64,000 nt of DNA from a virus. A program made the position numbers and the translations under genes. The notes under the pieces were generated by a model. That model was not told the origin of the DNA and ran no database searches. It saw nothing but the letters and a program-made list of their open reading frames with translations. This document shows positions 21,567 to 29,748 of the stretch, piece after piece; within the stretch, counting starts at the first letter, position 1, and the number at the start of each line of letters is the position of its first letter. The stretch is taken from positions 1 to 64,000 of IMG/VR virus record IMGVR_UViG_3300010885_020782, one strand, 5' to 3'.

Positions 21567-21901
21567 TGGCAACTACAGCAAAGAAACTTTTCGCGGGTGT
21601 GGCTACTACCTCTGGTGTCACTGCTTATAACGGCGTGCCATCAGGTGGAAACACAATCGTTACAAATATCGTCGTAGCAAATAAAACAGCATCTGTTACT
21701 ACTATAACTGTCCAGTTTGGAACTGGCGGCTATAACTCAGCAACAGCATTTAACTTTTGTAGTGGTCTACAAGTTCCAGCCAACGGAACTGTAAACTTTG
21801 ATATTCGTCAGGTTATGAACCCAAACGATGTCATCTATGTTGGTGCTTCATCCAATAACGCGCTTGATGTACTTATTTCAGGCGTAGAAGTCACCGCGTA
21901 A
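21566..21901 (+). CDS. Small beta-sandwich tail protein
   Basis: The 111-residue protein is almost entirely beta-strand in character (NTIVTNIVVANKTASVTTITVQFG...VPANGTVNFDIRQVMNPNDVIYVGASSNNALDVLISGVEV). It matches a small family common next to fibre genes in marine and freshwater phages. Translation is coupled to the previous gene by TAATG. A structural, capsid-decoration or tail role is plausible. Confidence 0.72.
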   Translation: MATTAKKLFAGVATTSGVTAYNGVPSGGNTIVTNIVVANKTASVTTITVQFGTGGYNSATAFNFCSGLQVPANGTVNFDIRQVMNPNDVIYVGASSNNALDVLISGVEVTA

Positions 21902-21929
21902 TAAAACAGAAACGAGAGGCTAAAGAACA

Positions 21930-24900
21930 ATGGCTATTTCAGGTAGCAAAGATTTAATTGTATTTCCTAATGACAACTCTGGACGCTTCTCGATTAAAGA
22001 AGTCCAGTACAACTCAAACGGCACATTTACCGTACCAACTGGCATCACAGCAGTAGAAGTTATTGCTGTAGGTGGTGGCGGTGGTGGTGGCGGTGGCGCT
22101 GACATTATTGCTGGTGGTGGTGGTGGCGGAGGACAGGTTGTCCAGCGTCAAGTTCCTGTTACTCCAGGCACAACATACAACGTTTCAATTGGTGCAGGTG
22201 GACATGGTGGTCAAGGTGCAGTAACAGCCATTACTGACTACATCAACACTATGCCTGGCGGCGTAGGTGGAACAACAGTATTTGGTGGCTCAACCCCTGT
22301 AAACCTTTTGATGAACCCTTCTTTTAACAAGGGAACTTCTCTCTGGGAAGCAAATAATATTCAGCAAGTTCAGAAGACTGCTACTGGTACTTCAGGTCTG
22401 TTTACAATTGATATTCGTCCAGATAATACTGGAATTTTAGTTGGTATGACAGTAACTGGTACAGGTATTGGTTCCAACGCAGTTGTGACTCAAATTGCAA
22501 CAAACGTAATTACACTATCTGTTATCAACTCAGGTACCGTATCTGGAACACTTACATTCCTTCTACAGTCTTGCACAATCACACCAACAAGCATTATTTA
22601 CAACGACAACATTAACCTTTCTGCATCTCTGGGAACAAATCAATCAAATAACTTGATTCAGGCTCAGTACGCTCAGTTAGAAGACGTTGCTCTTACTGGT
22701 TCTTCATTCTTCGTACTTGATAACTTGGCTTCTATTACTGCTCAGGTATCTTCAAACCCTTATCCAAAACTTGCTGAAATGGTTTCACCAGCAGCGATTG
22801 GTACATCTTCAGGTGCTAACGCACTTATCTGTACTAACTCAACAACTGGTGCTCGTCTAGTAGGTCTTTCAACTTCAGGCTCAGGTGCTCTATCTGGCGG
22901 AACAACTGGTTTTGCTTATGACCCTAACGCAACCTACACAGTTTCAATGTATGTTTACCACACAAGCCCTACACCACAGAACCTTGTTGTTCAGTTGCGT
23001 ATTGGTGATGGTTCTAACTACCCAACAAATAACCAGGGAACTTCTTCTGGTACAGGAACTGTTTACTCATCTGGTTCTCCAGCATCTGGTGGATATAACG
23101 TAACTCAGGTTACTATTACAGCACCACTATCTGGTTACGGTGGAACAATTGCTAAGACAATTTCTGGTCTACAAGGAAACAACTTTATTGCTGTAGACAA
23201 TGCTGACGGTCTCTTCGTAGGTCAGGCAGTTTCTGGTACTGGTATTGGTGCAGCAGCAACTGTTGTAAACATTGCTGGAACAACAATTACACTTTCTGCT
23301 AACAACTCTGGAGCAGTAAGCGGAACAGGTACTTTTGCACACACAGGTATTGTTTCTGGTGCATGGCGCCGTGTTTCTGCAACATTTACTGGTCTTCCAG
23401 CATATGCAGCAGGTCTAACTGCTAAGTGGGCCTATATTGGACTTCTTGTTCCTGCTAACGTAACTATGTTGTTTGATAACGTTCAGGTTGAACTTGGAAA
23501 CTCTGCTACAGCATATCGTCCACCAACCTACAACAGTGGTGTTGGTCTTAAAATGATTTCAACTGTAACTACTGGTGCAAACATGGAAGTTTCACATGAT
23601 TTCATCAAAGCAACACCAGGACAGATTTACACAGGCTCATTCTATGCTTGGGCATGGAAAGAATATAGAACTACTAATGCCTACCTTGAGTTCTATGATG
23701 TTGACCAGAATTTTATTTCTCGTACATCAGGAACCGCATCTCTTCTAGGAACAACTGGAACAAAGATGGGCTCTACAAGCAACCTTCAGGCAACACCTGG
23801 GCGTCGTTATACAGTAAGTGGTACAGCACCAGGAAACGCAGTTTATATGCGTCTTGGAGCAACATTTGCTTTTGCTGCTAACAACGCCACTGGTGGTTCT
23901 GAGCCTGAGTTCTACTTAGCATATGCTCAATTAGAAGCAGCAGGAGGAGTTACATTCTACAAGGATGGAAATACTTCTGGATATACATGGGCTGGCGAAG
24001 CACATTACTCTGCAACAATTACTTCACCTCTTCTTGTAGCCAAGGGCGGTGGTGGTGGTGGAACTTACAACACTAACCTTCGTTTCTGGCAGTTCGGTCT
24101 TCCAGGCGCTAACGCAGGTGGACACGGAATCACAAACTCATCTACAACACCTACATATGGTGGTGGTGGTGCTGGTGCTGGTGGTCCTGGTGGAAACGCT
24201 ATTTCTTACTCAGCAGTAGAAAGCGCTAGCGGTACAACTTCTGGCTATGGAACATCTGGCTCAACAATGCTTCAGAATGTTCAGCAGCAGGGTAATCAAG
24301 GCGGATACGCAGTTTCTTCAACTAGCGCATCAATCCCTACTTACGGTGGAGATGGTGGTCCAGGAGTTCTTGTTAATGGAACTGGAACACTTGCTGTTAC
24401 ACAACTTGGTGGCGGTGGCGGTGGAGGCGGATGGAATGCCTTTGCACAGGGTTCAAACAACAACCCAGGTCGCGGTCAAGCAGGTGGCGGTAAGGGTGGA
24501 CACACTTACATTGCATACTTAACTGGTCAGGGTGGCGGTCTTATTACAGATTACTACGCTCGCGGTCTTGATGCTGCTCCTAATACAGGTTCTGGTGGTG
24601 GTGGTGCAGGTTCAAACGGTGGTGTTTCACCTTTGACACTTCAAACACACTCAGCATCGCAGTTTATTAACTTCGAGACATCGGGTGCTCCTAACCAAGA
24701 TATGACCCGCTGGGCTCCTGTATATAACGCTACAACAGCGCTTCTTACTGGTTCTACTAAGTACGGTACTAACGCACTTCGTACAACAATTCAGGATGCT
24801 GGAAATGCCAAGGTAATTACATCTTGGACAGATTTCCCAATCTTGCCTCGTACACAGTTGTTCTTCTCAGGCTTCTCATTCCGTTTGTCTACTGGTTCAA

Positions 24901-25244
24901 ACCCAGGAACACCAAACCTAGGAACAAAGGTTGCTCGTCCTACTATTCAGTGGTATGACATCAACAAGGTCCTTATTCGTGAAGACCGTCCATCAGTTAA
25001 CGCAGCACTTGTTGCATCAACATATTCTGATACAGTTGCAGGAACAATTTCAACATGGCAGCCACCTTTGGCTCCAGCCAACTGTGCATACTTCCAAGTT
25101 GCAGTTGAAATGTTGAATATGTCTGCTGGTGACGTTTGCGATATTGACTTCAACACAACTCAGTATTACCCATACGTTCCTACAGGTGGAAATGGTGCTG
25201 ACGGTACTGTTATCATTCGTTACACCGAGAAGTTCACAGCGTAA
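21930..25244 (+). CDS. Glycine-rich adhesin with carbohydrate-binding-like modules
   Basis: The 1,104-residue protein opens with a short cap, then a poly-Gly block (about residues 50-135, runs of nine and seven Gly). The block is interrupted by beta modules (about 135-690) and resumes near 690-915 with many GGGG runs. The inserted region holds two CBM4/9-like sandwiches (e.g. TYTVSMYVYH...GAWRRVSATF...VQVELGNSATAY), and the related SWTDFPILPRTQLFFSG fold lies near the C-terminus. Two copies of the GIGSNAVV...SGTLTF module occur near 151-211 and 404-470. Glycine-rich sandwiches form the tip of T4-like gp38 adhesins, so this is probably a receptor-binding tip protein. Confidence 0.82.
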   Translation: MAISGSKDLIVFPNDNSGRFSIKEVQYNSNGTFTVPTGITAVEVIAVGGGGGGGGGADIIAGGGGGGGQVVQRQVPVTPGTTYNVSIGAGGHGGQGAVTAITDYINTMPGGVGGTTVFGGSTPVNLLMNPSFNKGTSLWEANNIQQVQKTATGTSGLFTIDIRPDNTGILVGMTVTGTGIGSNAVVTQIATNVITLSVINSGTVSGTLTFLLQSCTITPTSIIYNDNINLSASLGTNQSNNLIQAQYAQLEDVALTGSSFFVLDNLASITAQVSSNPYPKLAEMVSPAAIGTSSGANALICTNSTTGARLVGLSTSGSGALSGGTTGFAYDPNATYTVSMYVYHTSPTPQNLVVQLRIGDGSNYPTNNQGTSSGTGTVYSSGSPASGGYNVTQVTITAPLSGYGGTIAKTISGLQGNNFIAVDNADGLFVGQAVSGTGIGAAATVVNIAGTTITLSANNSGAVSGTGTFAHTGIVSGAWRRVSATFTGLPAYAAGLTAKWAYIGLLVPANVTMLFDNVQVELGNSATAYRPPTYNSGVGLKMISTVTTGANMEVSHDFIKATPGQIYTGSFYAWAWKEYRTTNAYLEFYDVDQNFISRTSGTASLLGTTGTKMGSTSNLQATPGRRYTVSGTAPGNAVYMRLGATFAFAANNATGGSEPEFYLAYAQLEAAGGVTFYKDGNTSGYTWAGEAHYSATITSPLLVAKGGGGGGTYNTNLRFWQFGLPGANAGGHGITNSSTTPTYGGGGAGAGGPGGNAISYSAVESASGTTSGYGTSGSTMLQNVQQQGNQGGYAVSSTSASIPTYGGDGGPGVLVNGTGTLAVTQLGGGGGGGGWNAFAQGSNNNPGRGQAGGGKGGHTYIAYLTGQGGGLITDYYARGLDAAPNTGSGGGGAGSNGGVSPLTLQTHSASQFINFETSGAPNQDMTRWAPVYNATTALLTGSTKYGTNALRTTIQDAGNAKVITSWTDFPILPRTQLFFSGFSFRLSTGSNPGTPNLGTKVARPTIQWYDINKVLIREDRPSVNAALVASTYSDTVAGTISTWQPPLAPANCAYFQVAVEMLNMSAGDVCDIDFNTTQYYPYVPTGGNGADGTVIIRYTEKFTA

Positions 25245-25261
25245 GGTATAGGAGATAAATA

Positions 25262-25552
25262 ATGAAAAAATTTGCTCTAATAGCGGCTGGCAAGGTTCAA
25301 AACATTGTCGTTGCTGAAAGCGAAGACCTAATTGGCCCAGAAGCAGCAATGTATGTTGTTGTAGATATTACTGATGAAGTACTTGCTCCATCAGTTGGCT
25401 GGACACATAACTTCAAGGAGAAAACATTTGCTCCTGAACTTCCAAAAGGAGTTCCTGCCTGGGAAGTCTTAGTTGCGGAAGAAGCAGCACCTGCTGCAAA
25501 GGCTACTTCTACAAAGAAGAAGTCTTCTGATGAAACACCTGCGGAGGAATAA
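25262..25552 (+). CDS. Small fibre-associated protein, possible chaperone
   Basis: A 96-residue protein with an N-terminal KKFALIAAGKVQNIVVAES strand pair, a VGWTHNFKEKTFAPE turn and an Ala/Lys/Glu-rich tail. The layout (F-A-L-I..G-K-V, then G-x-x-x-x...F.P) is that of short proteins or domains encoded next to tail fibres in many phages. A fibre assembly role is plausible but unproven. GGAGATAAATA is the ribosome site. Confidence 0.6.
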   Translation: MKKFALIAAGKVQNIVVAESEDLIGPEAAMYVVVDITDEVLAPSVGWTHNFKEKTFAPELPKGVPAWEVLVAEEAAPAAKATSTKKKSSDETPAEE

Positions 25553-25555
25553 ATA

Positions 25556-25942
25556 ATGCCAATTACAATGTCACCACAGGTGCTAACCGCATCAACTGAT
25601 GCTTATATTACACAAGGTATCACAGCGCGTCTTCAGACTCTTTCTGGTGCTAGTGCTAATGGACCAATCACAATAAGCGTTATTGACTATCCAGTAACAG
25701 TTTTATCAAGCCAGACTGCTACATCAACCATTACATTTTCAAATGTTCCTAGCAACTTTGCAAATACTTGGTATGTTGAAACATCAAACCGTGGCTCAAA
25801 TACAGTTAACTTCTCAAACGTTACTTGGGATGGTGGAGGAACACCTACTCTTGCAACAAGCGGAAAGTCTGTACTAGAGTTCTACAGCCGTGATGGTGGA
25901 ACCACTATCTATGGTCGCGTTCGTTTTGCAAATATTGCATAA
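25556..25942 (+). CDS. Small beta-rich virion protein
   Basis: A 128-residue protein with alternating hydrophobic strands (PITISVIDYPVTVLSS...STITFSNVPSNF...WYVETSN) and a C-terminal GTTIYGRVRFANIA strand. It is the last gene of the fibre block and is followed by the strong terminator at 25957. It could be a small head or tail decoration protein. No family was recognised with confidence. Confidence 0.65.
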   Translation: MPITMSPQVLTASTDAYITQGITARLQTLSGASANGPITISVIDYPVTVLSSQTATSTITFSNVPSNFANTWYVETSNRGSNTVNFSNVTWDGGGTPTLATSGKSVLEFYSRDGGTTIYGRVRFANIA

Positions 25943-25956
25943 TAATTAAGTAGCCT

Positions 25957-25990
25957 AAACCCCGTGCCTCCTGGTGCGGGGTTTTTGCTT
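25957..25990 (+). terminator. Rho-independent terminator of the fibre operon
   Basis: AAACCCCGTGCC (25957-25968) pairs along all 12 bases with GGTGCGGGGTTT (25973-25984), counting two G-T wobbles, around a TCCT loop. A T-rich tail follows. It ends the long fibre block and insulates the glycosyltransferase gene downstream. Confidence 0.9.
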
Positions 25991-25996
25991 TGTTTG

Positions 25997-26011
25997 GGGT
26001 AGACTACCCGC
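25997..26011 (+). promoter_or_regulatory. Palindrome and possible leaderless promoter
   Basis: GGGTAG-A-CTACCC (25997-26009) is a perfect 6-bp palindrome two bases before the ATG at 26012, where a ribosome site would be expected. It contains TAGACT (26000-26005), a TANNNT-type -10 hexamer placed so that transcription would start at or near the ATG. Leaderless transcripts are common in actinobacteria. No clear -35 element is seen, since that area is the preceding terminator. Confidence 0.35.
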
Positions 26012-27100
26012 ATGGCTAAAGTAAAAGTTGCTGTATACACCATTGCCCTTAATGAAGAGAAGCACGTTGAACGCTGGTATAACTCAGTAAAAGATGACGC
26101 TGACTATCTCTTAATTGCCGATACAGGCTCTACTGACCGCACTATTGAGATTGCTAAATCTTTAGGTATCAATGTTGTTTCTATTACAGTCAAACCATGG
26201 CGCTTTGATGTAGGAAGAAATGCATCACTTGCTTTTGTTCCAACAGATATTGATTACTGTCTTCCACTAGATATGGACGAGATTATGTTGCCTGGTTGGA
26301 AAGATGAACTACAAAAAGCCTTTGACAATCATGCCACACGTCCGCGTTATGACTATGTGTGGAACTTTAATGAAGATGGTACCCCAGGGACAACCTTTAA
26401 GGGAGATAAACTTCATGCTCGCCACGGATATCGTTGGAAAAACCCTGTTCACGAAATTTTAGTACCTGACCGCATTCAAGAAATTCAATATCATACAAAC
26501 GCTGTAATGGAGCATCACGCTGACAACACTAAGTCACGAGCCCAATATTTAGATTTGTTAAAACTATCTATTGATGAAGACCCGTATGACGATAGAAATA
26601 CTTTTTACTATGCACGAGAGTGCTACTTCTATCGTCAATACGAAGAAGCAACAATATATTTTAAAAAGCATCTTAGTATGCCAAATGCCACATGGGATAT
26701 GGAACGCGCCGCATCTATGCGTTACATAGGAATTATGAATCAAGACGAGTGCGAGCATTGGTTTAATATGGCAATTAAAGAGGCTCCAGGACGCCGTGAG
26801 CCGTATGTAGAGTTGGCTAAGTATTATTACAACACCTCTAAGTGGAAAGAGTGCTACGAGAATGCCATAACAGCACTAGCAATCAAAGAGCGTCCGCAAG
26901 AGTATCTTTGTGAAGCCGATGCCTGGGGCTACTTGCCACATGACTTTGCTTCAATTGCTTGTTATAGGTTAGGCAACTATGCTCAGGCAGTAACTCACGC
27001 ACAAGATGCTATAAAGATGGCTCTTCCAAACGAAATGGAACGACTTCTTAAAAACTTAGAGTTCTGTGAACAAGCGATGAAAGAGGCAGACAGTGACTGA
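26012..27100 (+). CDS. Family 2 glycosyltransferase with TPR-like tail
   Basis: The 362-residue protein has a GT-A fold N-terminal domain: KVAVYTIALNEEKHVERWY, the nucleotide-sugar motif IADTGSTDRT (about residues 33-42) and the DxD-type metal motif PLDMDEIMLPGW (about 88-99). The C-terminal half (about 190-355) has paired helices with TPR character (YEEATIYFKKHL, KECYENAITALAI, YAQAVTHAQDAI). It probably transfers a sugar to a protein or glycan, possibly a phage fibre or the host envelope. The donor and acceptor are unknown. The methyltransferase start overlaps its end by 8 bases. Confidence 0.85.
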   Translation: MAKVKVAVYTIALNEEKHVERWYNSVKDDADYLLIADTGSTDRTIEIAKSLGINVVSITVKPWRFDVGRNASLAFVPTDIDYCLPLDMDEIMLPGWKDELQKAFDNHATRPRYDYVWNFNEDGTPGTTFKGDKLHARHGYRWKNPVHEILVPDRIQEIQYHTNAVMEHHADNTKSRAQYLDLLKLSIDEDPYDDRNTFYYARECYFYRQYEEATIYFKKHLSMPNATWDMERAASMRYIGIMNQDECEHWFNMAIKEAPGRREPYVELAKYYYNTSKWKECYENAITALAIKERPQEYLCEADAWGYLPHDFASIACYRLGNYAQAVTHAQDAIKMALPNEMERLLKNLEFCEQAMKEADSD

Positions 27101-27677
27101 ACTACCTAATTGGTTTTTAGCAGTAGATGGGCCAGGAATTTTTGAGCGTCATCTATCTTCAAAAAGAATGGAAGAAATTCATTGTTTGCAGGTTGGAGCC
27201 TATAAAGGTGATGCATCTGTATGGCTTATTGAAAACATACTATTTCACCCAAAATCTACATTAACTGATGTAGATACCTGGGGAGGCTCTAACGAGGTTG
27301 CTCACGACTCTCTTGATTGGAATGAAGTAGAGCAAGCCTATAATGCTCAGACAGGTTCCTATGTTGAGTCTGGTCGAATTATTAAAAAGAAAATGACTAG
27401 CGATGAGTTTTTTGCAACTAAAGATTCAAAAAGTCTATACGATTTTATTTATATAGATGGTGACCATGAAGCAGTTCCTGTTTTAAAAGACGGTATGAAT
27501 GCTGTAGAGGCTCTTAAAGTAGGCGGTATTTTGGCTTTTGATGATTACCAATGGGATGCAGGAAAAGGTCCAGCCTACCGACCAAGAGCAGCAGTTGATG
27601 CAATAATGCTCTGCTACTCAAATCGTTTTAAAGTATTAGAGATAGGACTACAAGTTTGGTTAGTTAAGATTTCTTAA
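27093..27677 (+). CDS. Class I SAM-dependent methyltransferase
   Basis: A 194-residue Rossmann methyltransferase of the Methyltransf_24 type: HCLQVGAYKGDASVWLIEN is the SAM-binding strand-loop (about residues 25-43), DVDTW the acidic loop, and YDFIYIDGDHEAVPVLKDGM with GGILAFDDYQW the family signature. The start is GTG at 27093 inside the glycosyltransferase gene, so the pair is coupled and may act on the same substrate, for example a methylated sugar. Its 3' end overlaps the convergent whiB-like gene by 14 bases. Confidence 0.85.
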   Translation: MTELPNWFLAVDGPGIFERHLSSKRMEEIHCLQVGAYKGDASVWLIENILFHPKSTLTDVDTWGGSNEVAHDSLDWNEVEQAYNAQTGSYVESGRIIKKKMTSDEFFATKDSKSLYDFIYIDGDHEAVPVLKDGMNAVEALKVGGILAFDDYQWDAGKGPAYRPRAAVDAIMLCYSNRFKVLEIGLQVWLVKIS

Positions 27678-28185
27678 CTCGTTTACTTTTTTTCTCTAGT
27701 TTTTCTTTTTCTTTTAGTTGCTTAGCAAGTTTATCTTCGCGCTCTAACTTATAAGCATCTACCGCGTTAGCACTTGTTCGACTGCGCCAAGCAAATCCAC
27801 ACTCCGTGCAAGTAACAATTTTTGCTGTGGTCCAGCGACCAGTAGTAGATAGTTGTTCAATAGATACTTCCAGTTTTCCTGGACGCGCTGTGCAATGAGG
27901 ACAGTTCGGGTAGCGACGTCTGCGTGTCTCTTCACCTAAGTAAGATACAGATAGCGCTCTACGAATCTCTACTTCGTCTTTGCCGCCCCATACACCCCAG
28001 ATTTGACGATGCTCTAGAGCCCACTGAAGACATTGTTTACGGACAGGGCAGGTAAAACACATATTCTTTGCCGCATATTTTTCTGAGAAGTCCTTTGAAA
28101 AAAACCAGTCAATATACTCCCTATTTTTAGGTAGTGCACACACTGCTTCTCTTTGCCACTCAAGGCTATTTGCTGGCTTCCACAT
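27664..28185 (-). CDS. whiB: WhiB-family regulator with C-terminal zinc ribbon
   Basis: WhiB proteins are actinobacterial iron-sulfur transcription regulators. The four cluster cysteines are present as C16, C43-x2-C46 and C52 (counting from ATG at 28185), followed by the GVWGG turn and a basic RRALS helix. Beyond the normal domain is an extra zinc-ribbon-like part, CPHC...CTECG, and a Lys/Glu-rich tail. The usual WhiB length is about 80-120 residues; this protein has about 173. A TTG start at 28194 would add three residues. No ribosome site precedes the ATG; a TATTAT box eight bases upstream suggests a leaderless transcript. Phage WhiB proteins can reprogram host transcription. Confidence 0.9.
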   Translation of the reverse strand: MWKPANSLEWQREAVCALPKNREYIDWFFSKDFSEKYAAKNMCFTCPVRKQCLQWALEHRQIWGVWGGKDEVEIRRALSVSYLGEETRRRRYPNCPHCTARPGKLEVSIEQLSTTGRWTTAKIVTCTECGFAWRSRTSANAVDAYKLEREDKLAKQLKEKEKLEKKSKRVKKS

Positions 28186-28245
28186 AATAAACAATAATAC
28201 ACTAAACAGTCTAAAAATTATGTAACTAAAGCAAACTAATTTTTA

Positions 28246-28584
28246 TTAAATTTCTACCCAAGTAATTGGCTGAATATCTTGAACTATATCACCATATTCA
28301 GTTTCGCCAGTCTCATCGCAAGCGTATAAATCCGTATCTTCTTCAAACGTGCCTATCCAACCGCAAACAACTTTTGAAAGTTCAAGTCGTTTAAAAGCAT
28401 CTCCTAGAGAATCAACAACTCCATCGCGTTGAATTGTGGAGGCCAATGCTTTTCTAATAAGTTCATGCTCGATGTCAATGTGGTCAATAGTAAAATAGAT
28501 AAGAGAGTCGCTTCTTTCTTGGGACAGCCCGCAACCCGACCATTCAGACCACAGGTGCTCCCCGTGGCGTGTGTCTTTTGCCAT
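28246..28584 (-). CDS. Hypothetical acidic protein
   Basis: A 112-residue acidic protein (MAKDTRHGEHLWSEWSGCG...) with a helical middle (EHELIRKALASTIQRDG) and C-terminal beta strands (KVVCGWIGTFEEDTDLYACDETG). Three or four cysteines are scattered without a clear metal motif. It sits between two cysteine-rich small genes in a block of short early-type genes. No family was recognised. Confidence 0.6.
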   Translation of the reverse strand: MAKDTRHGEHLWSEWSGCGLSQERSDSLIYFTIDHIDIEHELIRKALASTIQRDGVVDSLGDAFKRLELSKVVCGWIGTFEEDTDLYACDETGETEYGDIVQDIQPITWVEI

Positions 28585-28599
28585 TACTAGACTCCGAAT

Positions 28600-28893
28600 C
28601 TACTCGTCGTCTATAGTATCAAATTCGTATTCAAAATCCTTGGCTGAGTCATCAGTAAGAAAGTAAACTTTTTGTGGGTCTTTTAATTCATATATTCCTG
28701 CAATAGTTATAGCACCACACATACAGCAGACATCAACATTTCCTGACTCAAAAATTTCAGGAGTTTTTACTCCAACAAGACGCATCATAATGTTGCCTTC
28801 TTCGTTAACGCTCTGTGGTTCCCAGTTTGCGTTATCTTGAAGCCAGCATATTTCGCACATAGCCATAGGACTAAGTACAGGCTCTGCTGCCAT
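28600..28893 (-). CDS. Small zinc-binding-type protein
   Basis: A 97-residue protein with two cysteine pairs, MCEICW near residue 13 and CCMCG near residue 56, spaced as in a treble-clef or zinc-ribbon site. Conserved flanking text (WEPQSVNEEG, GIYELKDPQKVYFL) matches a small uncharacterised family common in actinophages. The ribosome site AGAGAGG is good. It may bind nucleic acid or protein; function is unknown. Confidence 0.68.
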   Translation of the reverse strand: MAAEPVLSPMAMCEICWLQDNANWEPQSVNEEGNIMMRLVGVKTPEIFESGNVDVCCMCGAITIAGIYELKDPQKVYFLTDDSAKDFEYEFDTIDDE

Positions 28894-28952
28894 TTCAAAC
28901 CTCTCTTTCTAGAGGTATGGTTTACAGCATAATTCTATCTCTATTTTGTATC

Positions 28953-29216
28953 CTATAGAGAAATATTAATGTGCCTTGCTCGTCTTATTTGAACTCTTTC
29001 TCTAGGCGTAAGTCCACCCCAGATGCCAAATGCTTCGTGAACAATTCCCCACTCAGCGCACTCTGTCCTATAAATACAAGAGGAGCAAAGTTTTCTTGCT
29101 TCTTTGTGGTCGTAAGAAGATGTTTCTGGGTCTTCATCTATATCTTGTATATAAAAAACGTCAAGTCCAACTTCTGCACAGGTTGGATTTTCAAATTCCC
29201 AAGGTTTGCGGGACAC
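28953..29216 (-). CDS. whiB: WhiB-family regulator, compact
   Basis: An 87-residue WhiB domain with all four cluster cysteines (C13, C44-x2-C47, C53) and the GIWGG turn (64-68), followed by the basic TPRERVQIRRARH helix. The start is GTG at 29216 with GAAAGG upstream. It is a second WhiB protein in the same cluster, without the zinc-ribbon extension of the one at 27664. Two WhiB proteins could act at different stages or on different sigma factors. Confidence 0.93.
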   Translation of the reverse strand: MSRKPWEFENPTCAEVGLDVFYIQDIDEDPETSSYDHKEARKLCSSCIYRTECAEWGIVHEAFGIWGGLTPRERVQIRRARHINISL

Positions 29217-29235
29217 GGGAAACCTTTCTTAAAAG

Positions 29236-29559
29236 TTAGTTGTTGGATTTTTTATTATGTTCTAGCGAGCCCACCTCATACCCGCATCCTGCATATCCCG
29301 CAATATCAATCCATGTGTCAGGTTGGTAGCCAGACTTAGATGCATAGCGTGCCACCTTAAGCCCAACCATCATCATTGCCACATCTTCATTACTAATTGG
29401 CACTCCTAAAATTACTGACCAAATCTGAGCAGTTCTTTCAAAATTATCTTCGGGAGAACCGTACTGTTTGTTTCTATCACCAGAAATAATCTTTGCTGCT
29501 TCTCTTAACGCTTCAACACGAAGAGGGTTTTGCTGGGTTGTCTCATTATCTGTATTCAT
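29236..29559 (-). CDS. DUF6378-like protein
   Basis: The 107-residue protein contains LREAAKIISGDRNKQYGSPEDNFERTAQIWSV, MMMVGLKVARYASK and PDTWIDIAGYAG, the conserved blocks of a phage family annotated as DUF6378. The all-helical pattern is reminiscent of MazG-type nucleotide pyrophosphatases, so a nucleotide-pool role is possible but not shown. Its start lies 14 bases inside the preceding gene. Confidence 0.72.
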   Translation of the reverse strand: MNTDNETTQQNPLRVEALREAAKIISGDRNKQYGSPEDNFERTAQIWSVILGVPISNEDVAMMMVGLKVARYASKSGYQPDTWIDIAGYAGCGYEVGSLEHNKKSNN

Positions 29560-29746
29560 CTTTAATCCTCGCTATGACTTGGGCAGTGTATGTCTTGTTA
29601 TCTGTGCCATCTTCTACAATAATCTCGTAGGTTAGATTATGAGACGTTGTTGGGCCAGTGTATGCATTAATTTTTTCCTCAGCAATACTGACAATCTCGT
29701 TGTGGTTCTTAGCGTTTACAGAAAACTTATATGTAGTTGTTGGCAT
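29546..29746 (-). CDS. Small hypothetical protein (66 aa)
   Basis: A short beta-alpha-beta protein (TTTYKFSVNAKNHNEIVSIAEEKINAYTG...TYEIIVEDGTDNKTYTAQVIARIKDEYR). It overlaps the downstream gene and starts two bases after the KOW-domain gene ends, so it lies in the same operon. The fold pattern resembles small dsRBD- or ferredoxin-like proteins. No family was recognised. Confidence 0.6.
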   Translation of the reverse strand: MPTTTYKFSVNAKNHNEIVSIAEEKINAYTGPTTSHNLTYEIIVEDGTDNKTYTAQVIARIKDEYR

Positions 29747-29748
29747 TG

